From Bacteroidales bacterium UBA1715 (GTDB lineage Bacteria > Bacteroidota > Bacteroidia > Bacteroidales > UBA1715), in the NCBI GenBank assembly GCA_002317135.1, contig DCIX01000041.1:1-64000 (forward strand): a DNA stretch of 64,000 nucleotides. Reading direction: 5' to 3'. Below the pieces are notes generated by a model. The model worked only from the letters and a program-made list of their open reading frames with translations, was not told where the DNA came from and did not search any database. The position numbers were made by a program, and so were the translations under genes. Shown here piece after piece: positions 34,058 through 44,074 of this stretch (position 1 is the first letter of the stretch; each line of letters opens with the position of its first letter).

Positions 34058-35443
34058 ATGAGTCTTATTAAATCTATTTCTGGTATACGAGGAACTATTG
34101 GTGGTACACCAAATGACAACCTCACTCCTGTCGACATAGTTGCGTTTGCATCGGCATACGGAACTTGGGTTAAAGAAAACATTTCTTCTAAAAATGGTTC
34201 AAACAAGATTGTTGTCGGTCGCGATGCACGACTTTCGGGAGATATGGTAAGCAGTTTAGTAATGCAAACATTGGTAGCATTAGGATTCAAGGTTGTAAAC
34301 ATTGGCCTTGCCACTACTCCAACTACAGAAATAGCTGTAACAGAAGAGCACGCTGATGGTGGCGTAATCATTACCGCAAGTCATAATCCAAAACAATGGA
34401 ACGCTCTCAAACTATTGAATAACCAAGGCGAATTTCTAAATGATGCACAAGGAAAAGAAATCTTAGCACTTGCTGCAAAAAACGAATTCACCTATTCCGA
34501 CATTGACTCAATTGGTTCAATTGAAACAACTGACAAATACAATACTGTACATATAAATAAAGTGCTTGCCCTACCACTTGTAGATGTAGAAGCAATCAAA
34601 AAAGCAAATTTCACTATTGCTGTTGATTGCGTAAACTCTGTTGGTGGTGTAATTCTTCCTGATTTACTACAAGCATTAGGCGTAAAAAATAGCATTATAT
34701 TGAATGGTGAACCAACAGGTAAGTTTGCCCATACGCCAGAACCAATTCCAGAAAATTTGGTAGAAACAGCTGCTGCAGTACAACAAAACAAAGCTGATGT
34801 TTGTTTCGTTGTTGATCCAGATGTTGACCGTTTAGCAATCATTAATGAAGACGGAACAATGTTTGGCGAAGAATATACATTGGTGTCGGTTGCCGACTAT
34901 GTTCTTCAACATACACCAGGAAATACTGTAAGCAACCTATCTTCTACGCGTGCACTTGCCGATGTTACCGCAAAATACGGTAAAACATATAATGCGGCAG
35001 CTGTTGGTGAAGTGAATGTTGTAACGAAAATGAAAGACACCAATGCTGTAATTGGCGGTGAAGGGAACGGTGGTGTAATATATCCAGAAATCCACTACGG
35101 CCGTGACGCACTTGTTGGTATAGCATTGTTTTTGAGTTTATTGGCAAAATCAGGAAAGAAATGTAGCGAACTACGCAAGACATTCCCTGAATATGTTATT
35201 TCAAAAAACAAAGTACAACTTACTCCAGAAACAGATGTAGATGCAATTCTAAAAAAAGTTGCTGAAACATATAAAAATGAGAAAGTTAACACAATCGATG
35301 GCGTTAAGATAGATTTTGCAGAAGGTTGGGTACATTTACGCAAGTCAAATACAGAACCTATCATCCGTATTTATGCAGAAAGTTCCACTTTGGAAAAGGC
35401 AAATGAGTTTGCAAAACAAATAATGGAGCAAATTACAAGATAA
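34058..35443 (+). CDS. glmM: Phosphoglucosamine mutase / phosphohexomutase
   Basis: Protein of 461 aa. Alpha-D-phosphohexomutase fold in four domains: N-terminal SGIRGTIGG, the phosphoserine loop TASHNPKQWN, the metal-binding DPDVDRL, the sugar-binding GGEGNGG and the C-terminal phosphate-binding RKSNTEPIIRIY. GlmM makes glucosamine-1-phosphate for UDP-GlcNAc, hence peptidoglycan and LPS; a phosphomannomutase specificity cannot be excluded. An in-frame start at 34001 adds 19 residues without similarity; the ATG at 34058 begins the conserved SLIKSISGIRGT. Confidence 0.87.
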   Translation: MSLIKSISGIRGTIGGTPNDNLTPVDIVAFASAYGTWVKENISSKNGSNKIVVGRDARLSGDMVSSLVMQTLVALGFKVVNIGLATTPTTEIAVTEEHADGGVIITASHNPKQWNALKLLNNQGEFLNDAQGKEILALAAKNEFTYSDIDSIGSIETTDKYNTVHINKVLALPLVDVEAIKKANFTIAVDCVNSVGGVILPDLLQALGVKNSIILNGEPTGKFAHTPEPIPENLVETAAAVQQNKADVCFVVDPDVDRLAIINEDGTMFGEEYTLVSVADYVLQHTPGNTVSNLSSTRALADVTAKYGKTYNAAAVGEVNVVTKMKDTNAVIGGEGNGGVIYPEIHYGRDALVGIALFLSLLAKSGKKCSELRKTFPEYVISKNKVQLTPETDVDAILKKVAETYKNEKVNTIDGVKIDFAEGWVHLRKSNTEPIIRIYAESSTLEKANEFAKQIMEQITR

Positions 35444-35457
35444 AATTGCATCAAACA

Positions 35458-35487
35458 TTTGTTTTTTAAGACTATTTTATATTTTTG
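35458..35487 (+). promoter_or_regulatory. Promoter of the acidic protein-yebC pair
   Basis: TTTG (35458-35461), an 18-bp spacer and TATTTTTG (35480-35487), 25 bp before the ATG at 35513. Confidence 0.5.
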
Positions 35488-35512
35488 AGCACAATTTGAA
35501 ATATATACTATT

Positions 35513-35992
35513 ATGCAATCGAAACCTTCTAAATCTAAACCTCGCGTTATAAAGGATTTCTTAAAATTAGATGAAGAACTTCAGTTACAAGTTTTGGCAT
35601 TCTATAATCTTGCCGATGTAGAAGAACTTGCTAAAAAACTACAATCGTACACCGAAGAAGCCGAAGAACTTCAAAAGAAAGTGCAATCATATACAGACCC
35701 AAAGACTGGTCAAGAACGATTCGCATTGCCTTACGAAACCGAAGACAGATTCTATATGGTACGCGTTGATGACTTTATCAACACCCAAGTTGACGGAGGT
35801 TCAGAAAACGATGACGATGACGATTTGTTAAAGAACATCGAAGAAGTAAAAGTTGAAAAAGAAGACCAAGATTCATCTGACGACGAAGACGAAGAAAAAT
35901 ACGATAGACCTGAAGATATTCTTGATGAAGACGACGAGGAAGATGATGATGTAGCTTCTGACGACGAAGAAGATGATGATGATAACGAATAA
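35513..35992 (+). CDS. Conserved protein with strongly acidic tail
   Basis: Protein of 159 aa. The N-terminal ~95 residues (KPRVIKDFLKLDEELQLQV, then RFALPYETEDRFYMVRVDDF) match a small Bacteroidetes family of unknown function that I know only by pattern. The remaining ~60 residues are almost entirely Asp/Glu (several runs of four or more), probably disordered. In this species the central region carries an extra short repeat (KKLQSYTEEAEEL / KKVQSYTDPKTG). It is placed 19 bp ahead of yebC and likely co-transcribed. Confidence 0.65.
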   Translation: MQSKPSKSKPRVIKDFLKLDEELQLQVLAFYNLADVEELAKKLQSYTEEAEELQKKVQSYTDPKTGQERFALPYETEDRFYMVRVDDFINTQVDGGSENDDDDDLLKNIEEVKVEKEDQDSSDDEDEEKYDRPEDILDEDDEEDDDVASDDEEDDDDNE

Positions 35993-36011
35993 TTAATTAG
36001 ATAAATTTACT

Positions 36012-36722
36012 ATGGGAAGAGCTTTTGAATACAGACGAGCAGCTAAAGAAAAAAGATGGGGAACAATGTCGCGTGTATTTCCACGTTTGGCAAAGAGTAT
36101 TACTATTGCAGCAAAAGAAGGTGGTGCAGACCCTGCAATGAACCCTAAACTTCGTACAGCAATTATGTCTGCCAAGGCTCAAAATATGCCAAAAGCAAAC
36201 ATTGATGCAGCTATCAAGCGTGCAACGAGCAAAGATGTTGAAAATTTCGCAGAAATCGTATACGAAGGTAAAGGTCCTCACGGTGTACTTGTAGTGGTTG
36301 AATGTGCAACAGATAACAACACAAGAACTGTTGCCAACGTAAAATCATACTTCAACAAAGCTGGTGGTTCTCTTGCTCCTTCAGGATCTTTTGAATATAT
36401 GTTTTCTCGTAAAGCAGTATTCCAAATCAAAAAGACAGAAAACATCAACATCGAAGAATTGGAATTCAACCTAATTGATGCAGGTTTGGAATCAATCGAA
36501 ACAGAAGAAGATATGTACGTAATCTACGCTGATTTCAAAGATTTCGGTAATCTTGCCAAAGCTTTGGAAGATAGTGGCGTAGAATTGCTAAAAGCAGAAT
36601 TGCAACGCATTCCTAACGATGTACAAGAATTCACAGAAGAACAACTTGCCGACATCGACAAACTTATCGACAAATTGGAAGAAGACGACGATGTTCAAGC
36701 AGTTTTCACTAATATTGCCTAA
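36012..36722 (+). CDS. yebC: YebC/PmpR/TACO1-family protein
   Basis: Protein of 236 aa. The start MGRAFEYRRAAKEKRW (family MGRxFExRK...K), the NPKLRTAIMSAKAQNMPKANI segment, and YEGKGPHGVLVVVECATDN are diagnostic. The family acts as a DNA-binding regulator in some bacteria, and YebC/TACO1-type proteins promote translation of proline-rich stretches. Ended by a strong terminator. Confidence 0.93.
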   Translation: MGRAFEYRRAAKEKRWGTMSRVFPRLAKSITIAAKEGGADPAMNPKLRTAIMSAKAQNMPKANIDAAIKRATSKDVENFAEIVYEGKGPHGVLVVVECATDNNTRTVANVKSYFNKAGGSLAPSGSFEYMFSRKAVFQIKKTENINIEELEFNLIDAGLESIETEEDMYVIYADFKDFGNLAKALEDSGVELLKAELQRIPNDVQEFTEEQLADIDKLIDKLEEDDDVQAVFTNIA

Positions 36723-36744
36723 GCAATTAAAAACATATAGCTAT

Positions 36745-36779
36745 AAAAAATCCCGATGAGAATCTCATCGGGATTTTTT
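36745..36779. terminator. Bidirectional terminator after yebC
   Basis: Sixteen-base complementary arms (A-run plus TCCCGATGAG, and CTCATCGGGA plus T-run) around an AAT loop. A strong rho-independent terminator between yebC and the convergent ATPase gene. Confidence 0.92.
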
Positions 36780-36819
36780 GTTTTGTTACATTCATATTGA
36801 TATGTAATAAATCATTGTT

Positions 36820-38004
36820 TTACCATGCCATTGCAAGTAACCACAATGGAATAATTTTATCCGATCCAAAATCAATAGTATCACGGATTACATAATCAGC
36901 ATGTTTCATCTTCTTTTCCGCCCCCCCAACCTCTATTGTAATATTCTTCGAACTAAAACGCCGTGAGGCAACAAAATCGGCATCTCTTTCATTTCTTGAA
37001 GCACAGACATCATATCCCATTTCCAACAAACATCTGGATACAAAAGCCTCTCGTTTGGTTCCTACTAAGCCTCTCAAAACCGAATACAAACAAGCATCCG
37101 CAAAGAATATTTTCGCTCCAGCAGACTTTGCTTTCGTATCTTTTTCATAGCGAACAATTTGTATTACTCCCAATGCTTCCATTACCTCAAGCAATTGATA
37201 TAATTTATCAGCACCAATAGCCCAATCCGCACACAAAGATCGCACTTGTATTCTTGGTATTGCAGACTGGGCAAGAGTACCAACTACTGCATTCATCACA
37301 CGTAAATTATCATCTGTAATATGAGGTACAAAGTAAGTAACATCGGTATTCATTGTTTTTTCCAATATGGCAAGCGAACGTTCCTCGTAATTCCCTTCTA
37401 CATAAAATGGTCGCGTTCCATATTCTTTATACCTTTCAAATAAAGATAACACCTCACCGGTAGGCTGAACAGGCAAAAAAGTTGGATTCTCAAAAGGTTG
37501 CGATATTGAATATTTTTCTCCTGTCTCTAAATACAAGAATTCTCTAAAAGACATCTGAGGCATTTTAATAAAGACATATCTTCTTGACAAATCAGCAACG
37601 CCATTACGTAGGATTAAAGAAGAAGAATCACTTACCCAAATCGTTTTATCTGGAAAATCATCATACAAGGCTTTTAAACAATTACTCCAATTGCGAGCAT
37701 AATGAACTTCATCAACCACAATTCCATCATACCCAAGAAAGAAGACATATTTTCCTAATTCATACAGATTTTCGGTAAACAGTAATGGATTATCAACAGA
37801 AAAATAGAGCATACGCTTTCCTGACTTTTGAGCATGATATAATAGAAAAGTAGATTTCCCAACTCCACGCAAACCAGTTAAAACCAAATTTTTCGGCAAT
37901 ACATGTTTCTCAGTATATTCCAAAGTAAACAAACGAACCCGTTTAGAAATAGCTTGTAGCTTTCTATCCATTGTTGCCTGTAAATCTCTTATTTTTGTTT
38001 CCAC
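36820..38004 (-). CDS. AAA_14-type ATPase with C-terminal PD-(D/E)xK-like domain
   Basis: Protein of 394 aa. Walker A GLRGVGKST near residue 45, Walker B GIVVDEVHYARNW, a sensor-like WVSDSSSL, then a winged-helix region (IQVRSLCADWAIGADKLYQLLEVMEALGVI, abbreviated here: GADKLYQLLEVMEALG) and a C-terminal nuclease-like core DADFVASR...ITIEVGG, in which the usual Lys is not evident. This is the COG1373 architecture of unclear function, often scattered and variable between strains. The GTG at 38004 is used by the longest frame; an ATG at 37971 is an alternative. Four TTCCTAC-type motifs surround its promoter. Confidence 0.75.
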   Translation of the reverse strand: METKIRDLQATMDRKLQAISKRVRLFTLEYTEKHVLPKNLVLTGLRGVGKSTFLLYHAQKSGKRMLYFSVDNPLLFTENLYELGKYVFFLGYDGIVVDEVHYARNWSNCLKALYDDFPDKTIWVSDSSSLILRNGVADLSRRYVFIKMPQMSFREFLYLETGEKYSISQPFENPTFLPVQPTGEVLSLFERYKEYGTRPFYVEGNYEERSLAILEKTMNTDVTYFVPHITDDNLRVMNAVVGTLAQSAIPRIQVRSLCADWAIGADKLYQLLEVMEALGVIQIVRYEKDTKAKSAGAKIFFADACLYSVLRGLVGTKREAFVSRCLLEMGYDVCASRNERDADFVASRRFSSKNITIEVGGAEKKMKHADYVIRDTIDFGSDKIIPLWLLAMAW

Positions 38005-38013
38005 AGTATATTA

Positions 38014-38122
38014 TTCCTACAACAAGAACAAAAATATAAAAATATTCCTATTAAATAAACATTATTCTATATTTTATTCCTACAACAGGAATAAAATATG
38101 AAAAATTTTCCTACGGTAGGAA
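38014..38122. promoter_or_regulatory. Operator array and promoter of the ATPase gene
   Basis: Three TTCCTAC-based motifs: 38014-38028 (degenerate), 38071-38097 (perfect 11-bp arms ATTTTATTCCT / AGGAATAAAAT, loop ACAAC) and 38108-38122 (TTCCTAC-G-GTAGGAA, perfect). A half-site TTCCTA lies at 38045-38050. A -7 box TATTTTTG on the minus strand (38029-38036) lies among them, so the motifs bracket the promoter, as expected for a repressor binding site. Confidence 0.55.
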
Positions 38123-38303
38123 TATTTGCAAGATAAAAAAAAGAAAAAAATAATACTCCCATTTTTTCGACTACTGTTGATACTAATAAATATATAATAC
38201 TACCAATTTTTACTTTGTTTTACACAAGATATCGTTTATGCACCTTTATTGTTGTTCAAAAATTAGAGAGTATTATAATTCGAACTTACGAACAAATTCA
38301 AAA

Positions 38304-38450
38304 TTATAAGTTTTTCAATAAAAACGGAAGCAAATAAAATGGCTTATTTTGTAACATGCCTTCATTCATGACATCTTTTTGAGAAATCAAAAACTGTTCC
38401 CCTACAATCTGCGAATATTTTATGGCAAATTGCGTAATTGAATCAGTGTT
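38304..38450 (-). pseudogene. Possible C-terminal gene remnant
   Basis: The minus strand reads 48 codons with protein-like composition (DSITQFAIKYSQIVGEQF, ISQKDVMNEGML, FYLLPFLLKNL) to a TAA at 38304-38306, but it is preceded by an in-frame stop and has only internal Met codons. I read it as the tail of a lost gene. The remainder of 38123-38507 holds nothing I can identify. Confidence 0.25.
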
Positions 38451-38507
38451 TTATAAATAATTCATACTGCAAATATATAAAAGTACCGATATTTCAAGTA
38501 ACAGTAT

Positions 38508-41500
38508 CTACTTCACCTCACACTCTCCACTAACTGTGCAGCCAAATAGTGTGTTATCGTACATACATTCTGCGGTAACTGCTGGCATATAATATATACC
38601 TGCGTATGTTGCAGAAAGGCTTGCACGAATTGTTACTTGCTCATTTCTTCCTAATGTGTTTATATACAATAGTATTCTATCGTCACGAATATCTTTGTAA
38701 TCGACGGCACTATTGTCCTGAACAGCCAATGTTTCAAAGCCTGCAGGCAAAATGCTTGTAACGGCTATGTTTTTCAATTGGCTTCCTGATGTATTCGTAA
38801 TCGTGTACACAACGCAACAAGTTTCTCCTTGGGCTATAGATGTAACATCTTTATCATATGAAACAGTAACCGAAAGCCCATTTGAAACGGCTGTAACTGG
38901 TTCCTGTACTGCTGTTCCTTCCGAAATTGTCGTTACATACAATGTACCTTTTCCTTTGTTGTTTACAGACAAATCTACCGAAGGTTTTCCGTTAACCAAA
39001 ACATTGCTCCACGACATCATATTCGTAGAAACGTTCGCAAACTCTTTATTGTTCGTATTCACAACAAAATTCATATCGCTTGTGGTACCATTTTTCTGGT
39101 AATACATATTCATTGCATACAATGACAACGCTATTTCACTTGTCGAAAGCCATTTATTCGAGGCTAATCTATTACGAACGGTTGTGGCTGTTTTTCCAGC
39201 ATTCGCATCGTCTAACAAAGACTGAACTAACAAATCCGTTACGGAATTGTCGCACCACTGCCAAGCGAGTCCTTTTTGTTGACTACGTAATTCGTTCGCC
39301 ACCTTTTTCTGACCAATCATCGCATACGCTGCGGCTAAATAACCTAAAGTTGTCGAAGACAATGATTTTGCAGACTCTTTCATTCTGTTCATTGTACTTT
39401 TTTCTGGGGAACCGTACGCTGCCAACACATACAACGAGTATGCAACAGTCTGACATTCATATTCGTATCCGCTTGATTTCCAATTACGAACTTGTAAACT
39501 TACATATCTCTTTAAGTCGGATTTCATAGCATTATTCACGAAATATCCTTTCTTCGATGCTCTATCCAAAAACATTAGAACATAAGCAGAAACCCATTGA
39601 TCCGCGAAAGCACTTCCTGGCCAATATGCCATCCCGCCATCGTGCGTCTGATATTTTGACAATTTCTGAAGAACATCGTTCACATTCTTATGTATCTCGT
39701 TTTTCTGGCTCAAAGTAACTTCGGTAAAATCCTTTAAATACATTTGTGCCATAGCCTTCGATGTAATTTGTTCTGCACAGCCGTGTGGATATTGAATCAA
39801 CTGCGAAGTACGTCCAGCAAGATTCATAGATGGAACATTCGACACTTCCATACGAATTTGTTGATTGCTACTGCCTGGTGCAATTACTTTTGCGGAATAA
39901 TTAGATCCTGCCTTCACGACTTGCTGGTCAATTTTTGTAATATTCTGACTAACAGCACGAATCGTAATATCTGTTGAATAGACAGATTTCTCAGAAGCCG
40001 ATGTGCTTGTTATTGTAATATTGCCAACACCTGCTTTTGATCCTGCCTTAATTCTAAATTGCACTGTCTTGTCACCCATACCATTAAAGTTAGTTGTAAC
40101 GGTATTTGAACCAACGACTTGCAATCCTCCCGAGCAAGATATTGTTGTTTGCACATCTTTTATGTTTTTATCTGTCACAAAAACTGTTGCCGATACCGTC
40201 ATTTCGTCGTTTACACCTATTTGTCGTGGCATTGTTCCCGCAACCATCAAGGATTTTCGTACAAATACAGACTTTTCCGAAGAACCGTATGCCGCTCCAT
40301 CCGAAGCAACAACCATTACACGAACACGACCATTATAGTTTGGAACATCTATATTATGTGTATTCTTCTTTCCTTTTTCCAAATAATATGGTCCGCTAAA
40401 ATAAACCATTGGTTTAAAACGATTTACTACAGCTTTTGGACCATCATACAAACTTTCATCACCACCGATGCTGAACAATTGATCAATTGTTCCACCATAA
40501 GCACCACAAATCAATCCATACAAATCCCACATACGCAACCCCAACGATTCTTTTGCATTGAATACCGACCACGCATCAGGAGTTTTGAAACGAGTTAAAT
40601 CCAACAAACCTTCATCTACTATTGCCAAGGTGTAAGCCATTGGTTTTCCGTCTTTTTCGCTTACCGTTACCGTAAACGGCGCCATTGGTTTAACCTCATC
40701 TTGTGATTGAATTTGTGGAGTTAAATGACTTGCAGCAGAGTTTACATTGATAGATTTCACACCATACAAACGAATAGGAACATCATTGTCCATCGTATGA
40801 TTATATGGTTGAATTACCGTTACCGCAACATACGCGTTCGGCATCATTTCCTCTGTTGCCTTACAACTCACCGTTGTCTGTGCATCATGACATTCCACAA
40901 ATTTCATATCGAGTATTTTTGCACTATTGCATACGCTTACTATCGCACGGCTACCTTTTGTCGACGGAAATGTTACATTCACTGTTTCTCCCGGTTTATA
41001 TTCGTCTTTATCAATTTGCAAAGACAATGTCACCGAAGTTTCGCCGCCTTCAACAGAACGAGATTCCGAACCATCATAGTCAAAATAAGCCAACACACTT
41101 GTAGAATGTTTATATACAGGATCGACAACACGAATCAAGTATGTTCCCCACTCTTCATTTTTCATATTCAAATCAAACGAAGTCTTTCCCGATGCATTTG
41201 TTGTTACATTAAGCGTTTTAAATGGTTTATTATAACTTGAATTAGTGTAATTTGCCAACTCGTCGGCTGAGCAATTCCACCACCAATACCATTGAACCTT
41301 ATACACCTCAATTTGAATAGGCACAGAACTTATACCCGAACCAGACGCATCAACAACAGCTACGTCGAATTTTTGGGTAGTATTCGTCAACAAATAATCT
41401 TGTTTTGAATTTGGAGCTTTTATACCGACATAGCGCACATACGGCGAATATTCAACAAGTTGCACATCAGTACTAAATTCGCCACTTGATTCGTACACTC

Positions 41501-43943
41501 GTGTTGTCACATTACAAGAAAGTTTTCCTGGAGCTTCTGAATACTTCGGCATATCAAAAACTACAGTTGCTTTACCTTCTGTATTGGTAACACCATGAGC
41601 AACTTCCTCTTCTCGTGGATCAAACGACTTCGATTTGTCCTCAAAAGTATAACCATCCCAAGATTTGAACGAGGTCTTGCCATTCACAAATTTCGCCGAA
41701 ACATCATATTTCAAATCATGCGTTTTTCCACCAGTCAACCATTCGCTACTTAATGATACAGTTTGAGTGCCCGCTACCAATTGTTTCGGTAACTCAAGGT
41801 TTATTTTTAAGCGATTTGGCTTGATTGTTTCCACACGAAGTCGTTTGCTAAAAGTTGAACCACCCACTTGTATTGTCGCCAACCAACTTCCTGTCTGAGC
41901 ACTTTCGTCCGTAGGGATTTCAAATGTGTATAATCCACAAATGCCTTTGGTTTTAGTTTGCTTCATACATTTTTGTCCGAGTGGATTGCTCACTTCCAAA
42001 ACAACAGGGTGATTTTCCGGCAATGTTTTTTCTCTATCATTCAACATAAACGATAGGTAAATCGTATCGCCCGGACGCCAAACGCCACGCTCACCATAAA
42101 TATATCCTTTCAATCCATTTTGCACCTCACTACCCGACACGTCAAATGTACTGGTTGAAAGTTCCTCGCCCCTACGAACTTTTACCGTAGAAATATCCGT
42201 TCCTTTCTTGGCAATCACAAAATATGGAGCACCTTGATTCTCCTTAATAGCAACATCTACACGACCTTCTTTGTCTGTTTTGCCTTCGGCAATCACTTGC
42301 GACTGTTTATTGTATACCGAAACCTCAACATCCGACATTGGCTTCGCATCAAGTATGTTTGTTGTAACTATCGTCATTTTATTTGCAGAAGGTGCAAGAG
42401 CAAGCAATCCTATATTTGTTGACAACACATTCTTACCAACATTTTTATAGCAATAGTATGCTTTCTTTTCAGGATTTCGTTCGTCTTCCCAACTGTAATA
42501 ATAATCGTCACCATCGCTATAACTGCAACTACTTGACATATAATACCAATTATAATCGCCATCAAATTCGTTGCTTAGGTTCGCCATTTCAACCTTATCT
42601 TCTTTTTCTATATCTTCCTTGTTGAACGAAGCGTCCACTCCCGGCCAAGCTGAAAGTCTATAATCCATATATAATTCTACACGATATACGCAACCTGGAT
42701 CAACTTTAACCAAATCAGACAAATCAATCGCACACGTCTGCCATTTGGTAAAATCAGAAGTTTCATCCAAGAAGAAAGTTTTTACCGCAACTGGTCGTCC
42801 TAACAGTTTTAAATTATCATAATCAGCAAGAGAACCTTGTTGCATTAGCAATGGTATATTGTTCTTATAAATTTTGAACACTTTCGCCTTCACGCCACGC
42901 ATATAAATAGACCTGAACGGAATCACAAATGTGTTGGTTTGCGGTATAATGTTGCCGTTGTCCAAGAACACGATTTCGGGAAGAACTTGCTTTAATTCAA
43001 TTTTACGAGTCACATCGGTATTCAACAACAACCCAGACTTACTACGGATATTCTTAGAAAGGAACAATGTAACTTCTTCGTTTGCACGACTTTCAGGATA
43101 CAATTTCAGTGTATTACCCGATGCTTCAACAGCAACTGATTCATTATTTATAAGATATGCCAATCCTTTTTTACTTTGCTTTGGATCCAAATTTTTATTG
43201 AATGTCACCAATATATATTTCGTATTTTCCGAAACATAGCGAACATCAAACACACTCAAAGTTTTTGGATCAGGAACAGCAACACGAACTAAATCTTTTG
43301 CATCCAACTGATAGTCTTTATGTGCCTTAGTAGAAAGCGAAATTGTCTGTTCCTTTGTCGGTGTGAACGATACTTTCACCGAATACAATTGTGGTGATTG
43401 CGAAGTCCAATCGGCTTTTACATTCTGTAGACCATCTGTTATAGAAACAACCGACTTCACAACATCGAGCGTCTCAACATCCAATGAACGAACAGTAAAT
43501 TCATATACATAGTCGCCATTTTCCGCCTCGGTAAATGTCTCAAAATTAGCAGTTAAACGGAACGGCAATGTTTGAAACGTGAATGTAAATTTCTTAGAAT
43601 CATCATCGAACAATTCATCTAAATCCGCCGTAATCGTATAAGTTGTATTATAAGCCATATCCTCCCCTGGCGTAAATACAATTGTATGCGAATCGAAATA
43701 CGAAAATTCACCTTTTACCGCAGGAGAAATCGACATAAATTTATTCGGTTTACGCTTTTCTATAATCGAAGAATCCAAATCTTCCGATAAAATCAAAAAC
43801 ACAGACGCTTTTCGCGATATGTTTCCCGAAGTAAAACCAACAACATGTTCATTAAATGCAATTTCTGCTTCATCTTTTGATGAACACTGGCAGAAAAACA
43901 ACGCCATACAGGCAATCCACAACAACAATAAGAACTTTTTCAT
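38508..43943 (-). CDS. Alpha-2-macroglobulin family lipoprotein
   Basis: Protein of 1811 aa with a lipobox (MALFFCQC, Cys ~20). It has the bacterial A2M layout: several Ig-like macroglobulin domains, the MG7-like segment with YGERGVWRPGDTIYLSFMLN (read as GVWRPGDTIYL), the bait/ANA2-like region, and the thioester domain with the intact motif GCAEQ (Cys1389 and Gln1392) followed by an alpha/alpha toroid (WPGSAFADQW). Bacterial A2Ms trap attacking proteases in the periplasm and cross-link them through the thioester. They are usually paired with PbpC, which here lies upstream in the same direction, 582 bp away with a repeat element between. Confidence 0.93.
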   Translation of the reverse strand: MKKFLLLLWIACMALFFCQCSSKDEAEIAFNEHVVGFTSGNISRKASVFLILSEDLDSSIIEKRKPNKFMSISPAVKGEFSYFDSHTIVFTPGEDMAYNTTYTITADLDELFDDDSKKFTFTFQTLPFRLTANFETFTEAENGDYVYEFTVRSLDVETLDVVKSVVSITDGLQNVKADWTSQSPQLYSVKVSFTPTKEQTISLSTKAHKDYQLDAKDLVRVAVPDPKTLSVFDVRYVSENTKYILVTFNKNLDPKQSKKGLAYLINNESVAVEASGNTLKLYPESRANEEVTLFLSKNIRSKSGLLLNTDVTRKIELKQVLPEIVFLDNGNIIPQTNTFVIPFRSIYMRGVKAKVFKIYKNNIPLLMQQGSLADYDNLKLLGRPVAVKTFFLDETSDFTKWQTCAIDLSDLVKVDPGCVYRVELYMDYRLSAWPGVDASFNKEDIEKEDKVEMANLSNEFDGDYNWYYMSSSCSYSDGDDYYYSWEDERNPEKKAYYCYKNVGKNVLSTNIGLLALAPSANKMTIVTTNILDAKPMSDVEVSVYNKQSQVIAEGKTDKEGRVDVAIKENQGAPYFVIAKKGTDISTVKVRRGEELSTSTFDVSGSEVQNGLKGYIYGERGVWRPGDTIYLSFMLNDREKTLPENHPVVLEVSNPLGQKCMKQTKTKGICGLYTFEIPTDESAQTGSWLATIQVGGSTFSKRLRVETIKPNRLKINLELPKQLVAGTQTVSLSSEWLTGGKTHDLKYDVSAKFVNGKTSFKSWDGYTFEDKSKSFDPREEEVAHGVTNTEGKATVVFDMPKYSEAPGKLSCNVTTRVYESSGEFSTDVQLVEYSPYVRYVGIKAPNSKQDYLLTNTTQKFDVAVVDASGSGISSVPIQIEVYKVQWYWWWNCSADELANYTNSSYNKPFKTLNVTTNASGKTSFDLNMKNEEWGTYLIRVVDPVYKHSTSVLAYFDYDGSESRSVEGGETSVTLSLQIDKDEYKPGETVNVTFPSTKGSRAIVSVCNSAKILDMKFVECHDAQTTVSCKATEEMMPNAYVAVTVIQPYNHTMDNDVPIRLYGVKSINVNSAASHLTPQIQSQDEVKPMAPFTVTVSEKDGKPMAYTLAIVDEGLLDLTRFKTPDAWSVFNAKESLGLRMWDLYGLICGAYGGTIDQLFSIGGDESLYDGPKAVVNRFKPMVYFSGPYYLEKGKKNTHNIDVPNYNGRVRVMVVASDGAAYGSSEKSVFVRKSLMVAGTMPRQIGVNDEMTVSATVFVTDKNIKDVQTTISCSGGLQVVGSNTVTTNFNGMGDKTVQFRIKAGSKAGVGNITITSTSASEKSVYSTDITIRAVSQNITKIDQQVVKAGSNYSAKVIAPGSSNQQIRMEVSNVPSMNLAGRTSQLIQYPHGCAEQITSKAMAQMYLKDFTEVTLSQKNEIHKNVNDVLQKLSKYQTHDGGMAYWPGSAFADQWVSAYVLMFLDRASKKGYFVNNAMKSDLKRYVSLQVRNWKSSGYEYECQTVAYSLYVLAAYGSPEKSTMNRMKESAKSLSSTTLGYLAAAYAMIGQKKVANELRSQQKGLAWQWCDNSVTDLLVQSLLDDANAGKTATTVRNRLASNKWLSTSEIALSLYAMNMYYQKNGTTSDMNFVVNTNNKEFANVSTNMMSWSNVLVNGKPSVDLSVNNKGKGTLYVTTISEGTAVQEPVTAVSNGLSVTVSYDKDVTSIAQGETCCVVYTITNTSGSQLKNIAVTSILPAGFETLAVQDNSAVDYKDIRDDRILLYINTLGRNEQVTIRASLSATYAGIYYMPAVTAECMYDNTLFGCTVSGECEVK

Positions 43944-44074
43944 AGATATATTTTTATTGATTGAATTTTACAAATAAACGAATTTTTGTCAAGATAAAGT
44001 TATTCATTTTTATAGAGTTATCAACATTTTCATACTTGTACAACACTCTATAACGCTAGAAGAAATAATATTCT

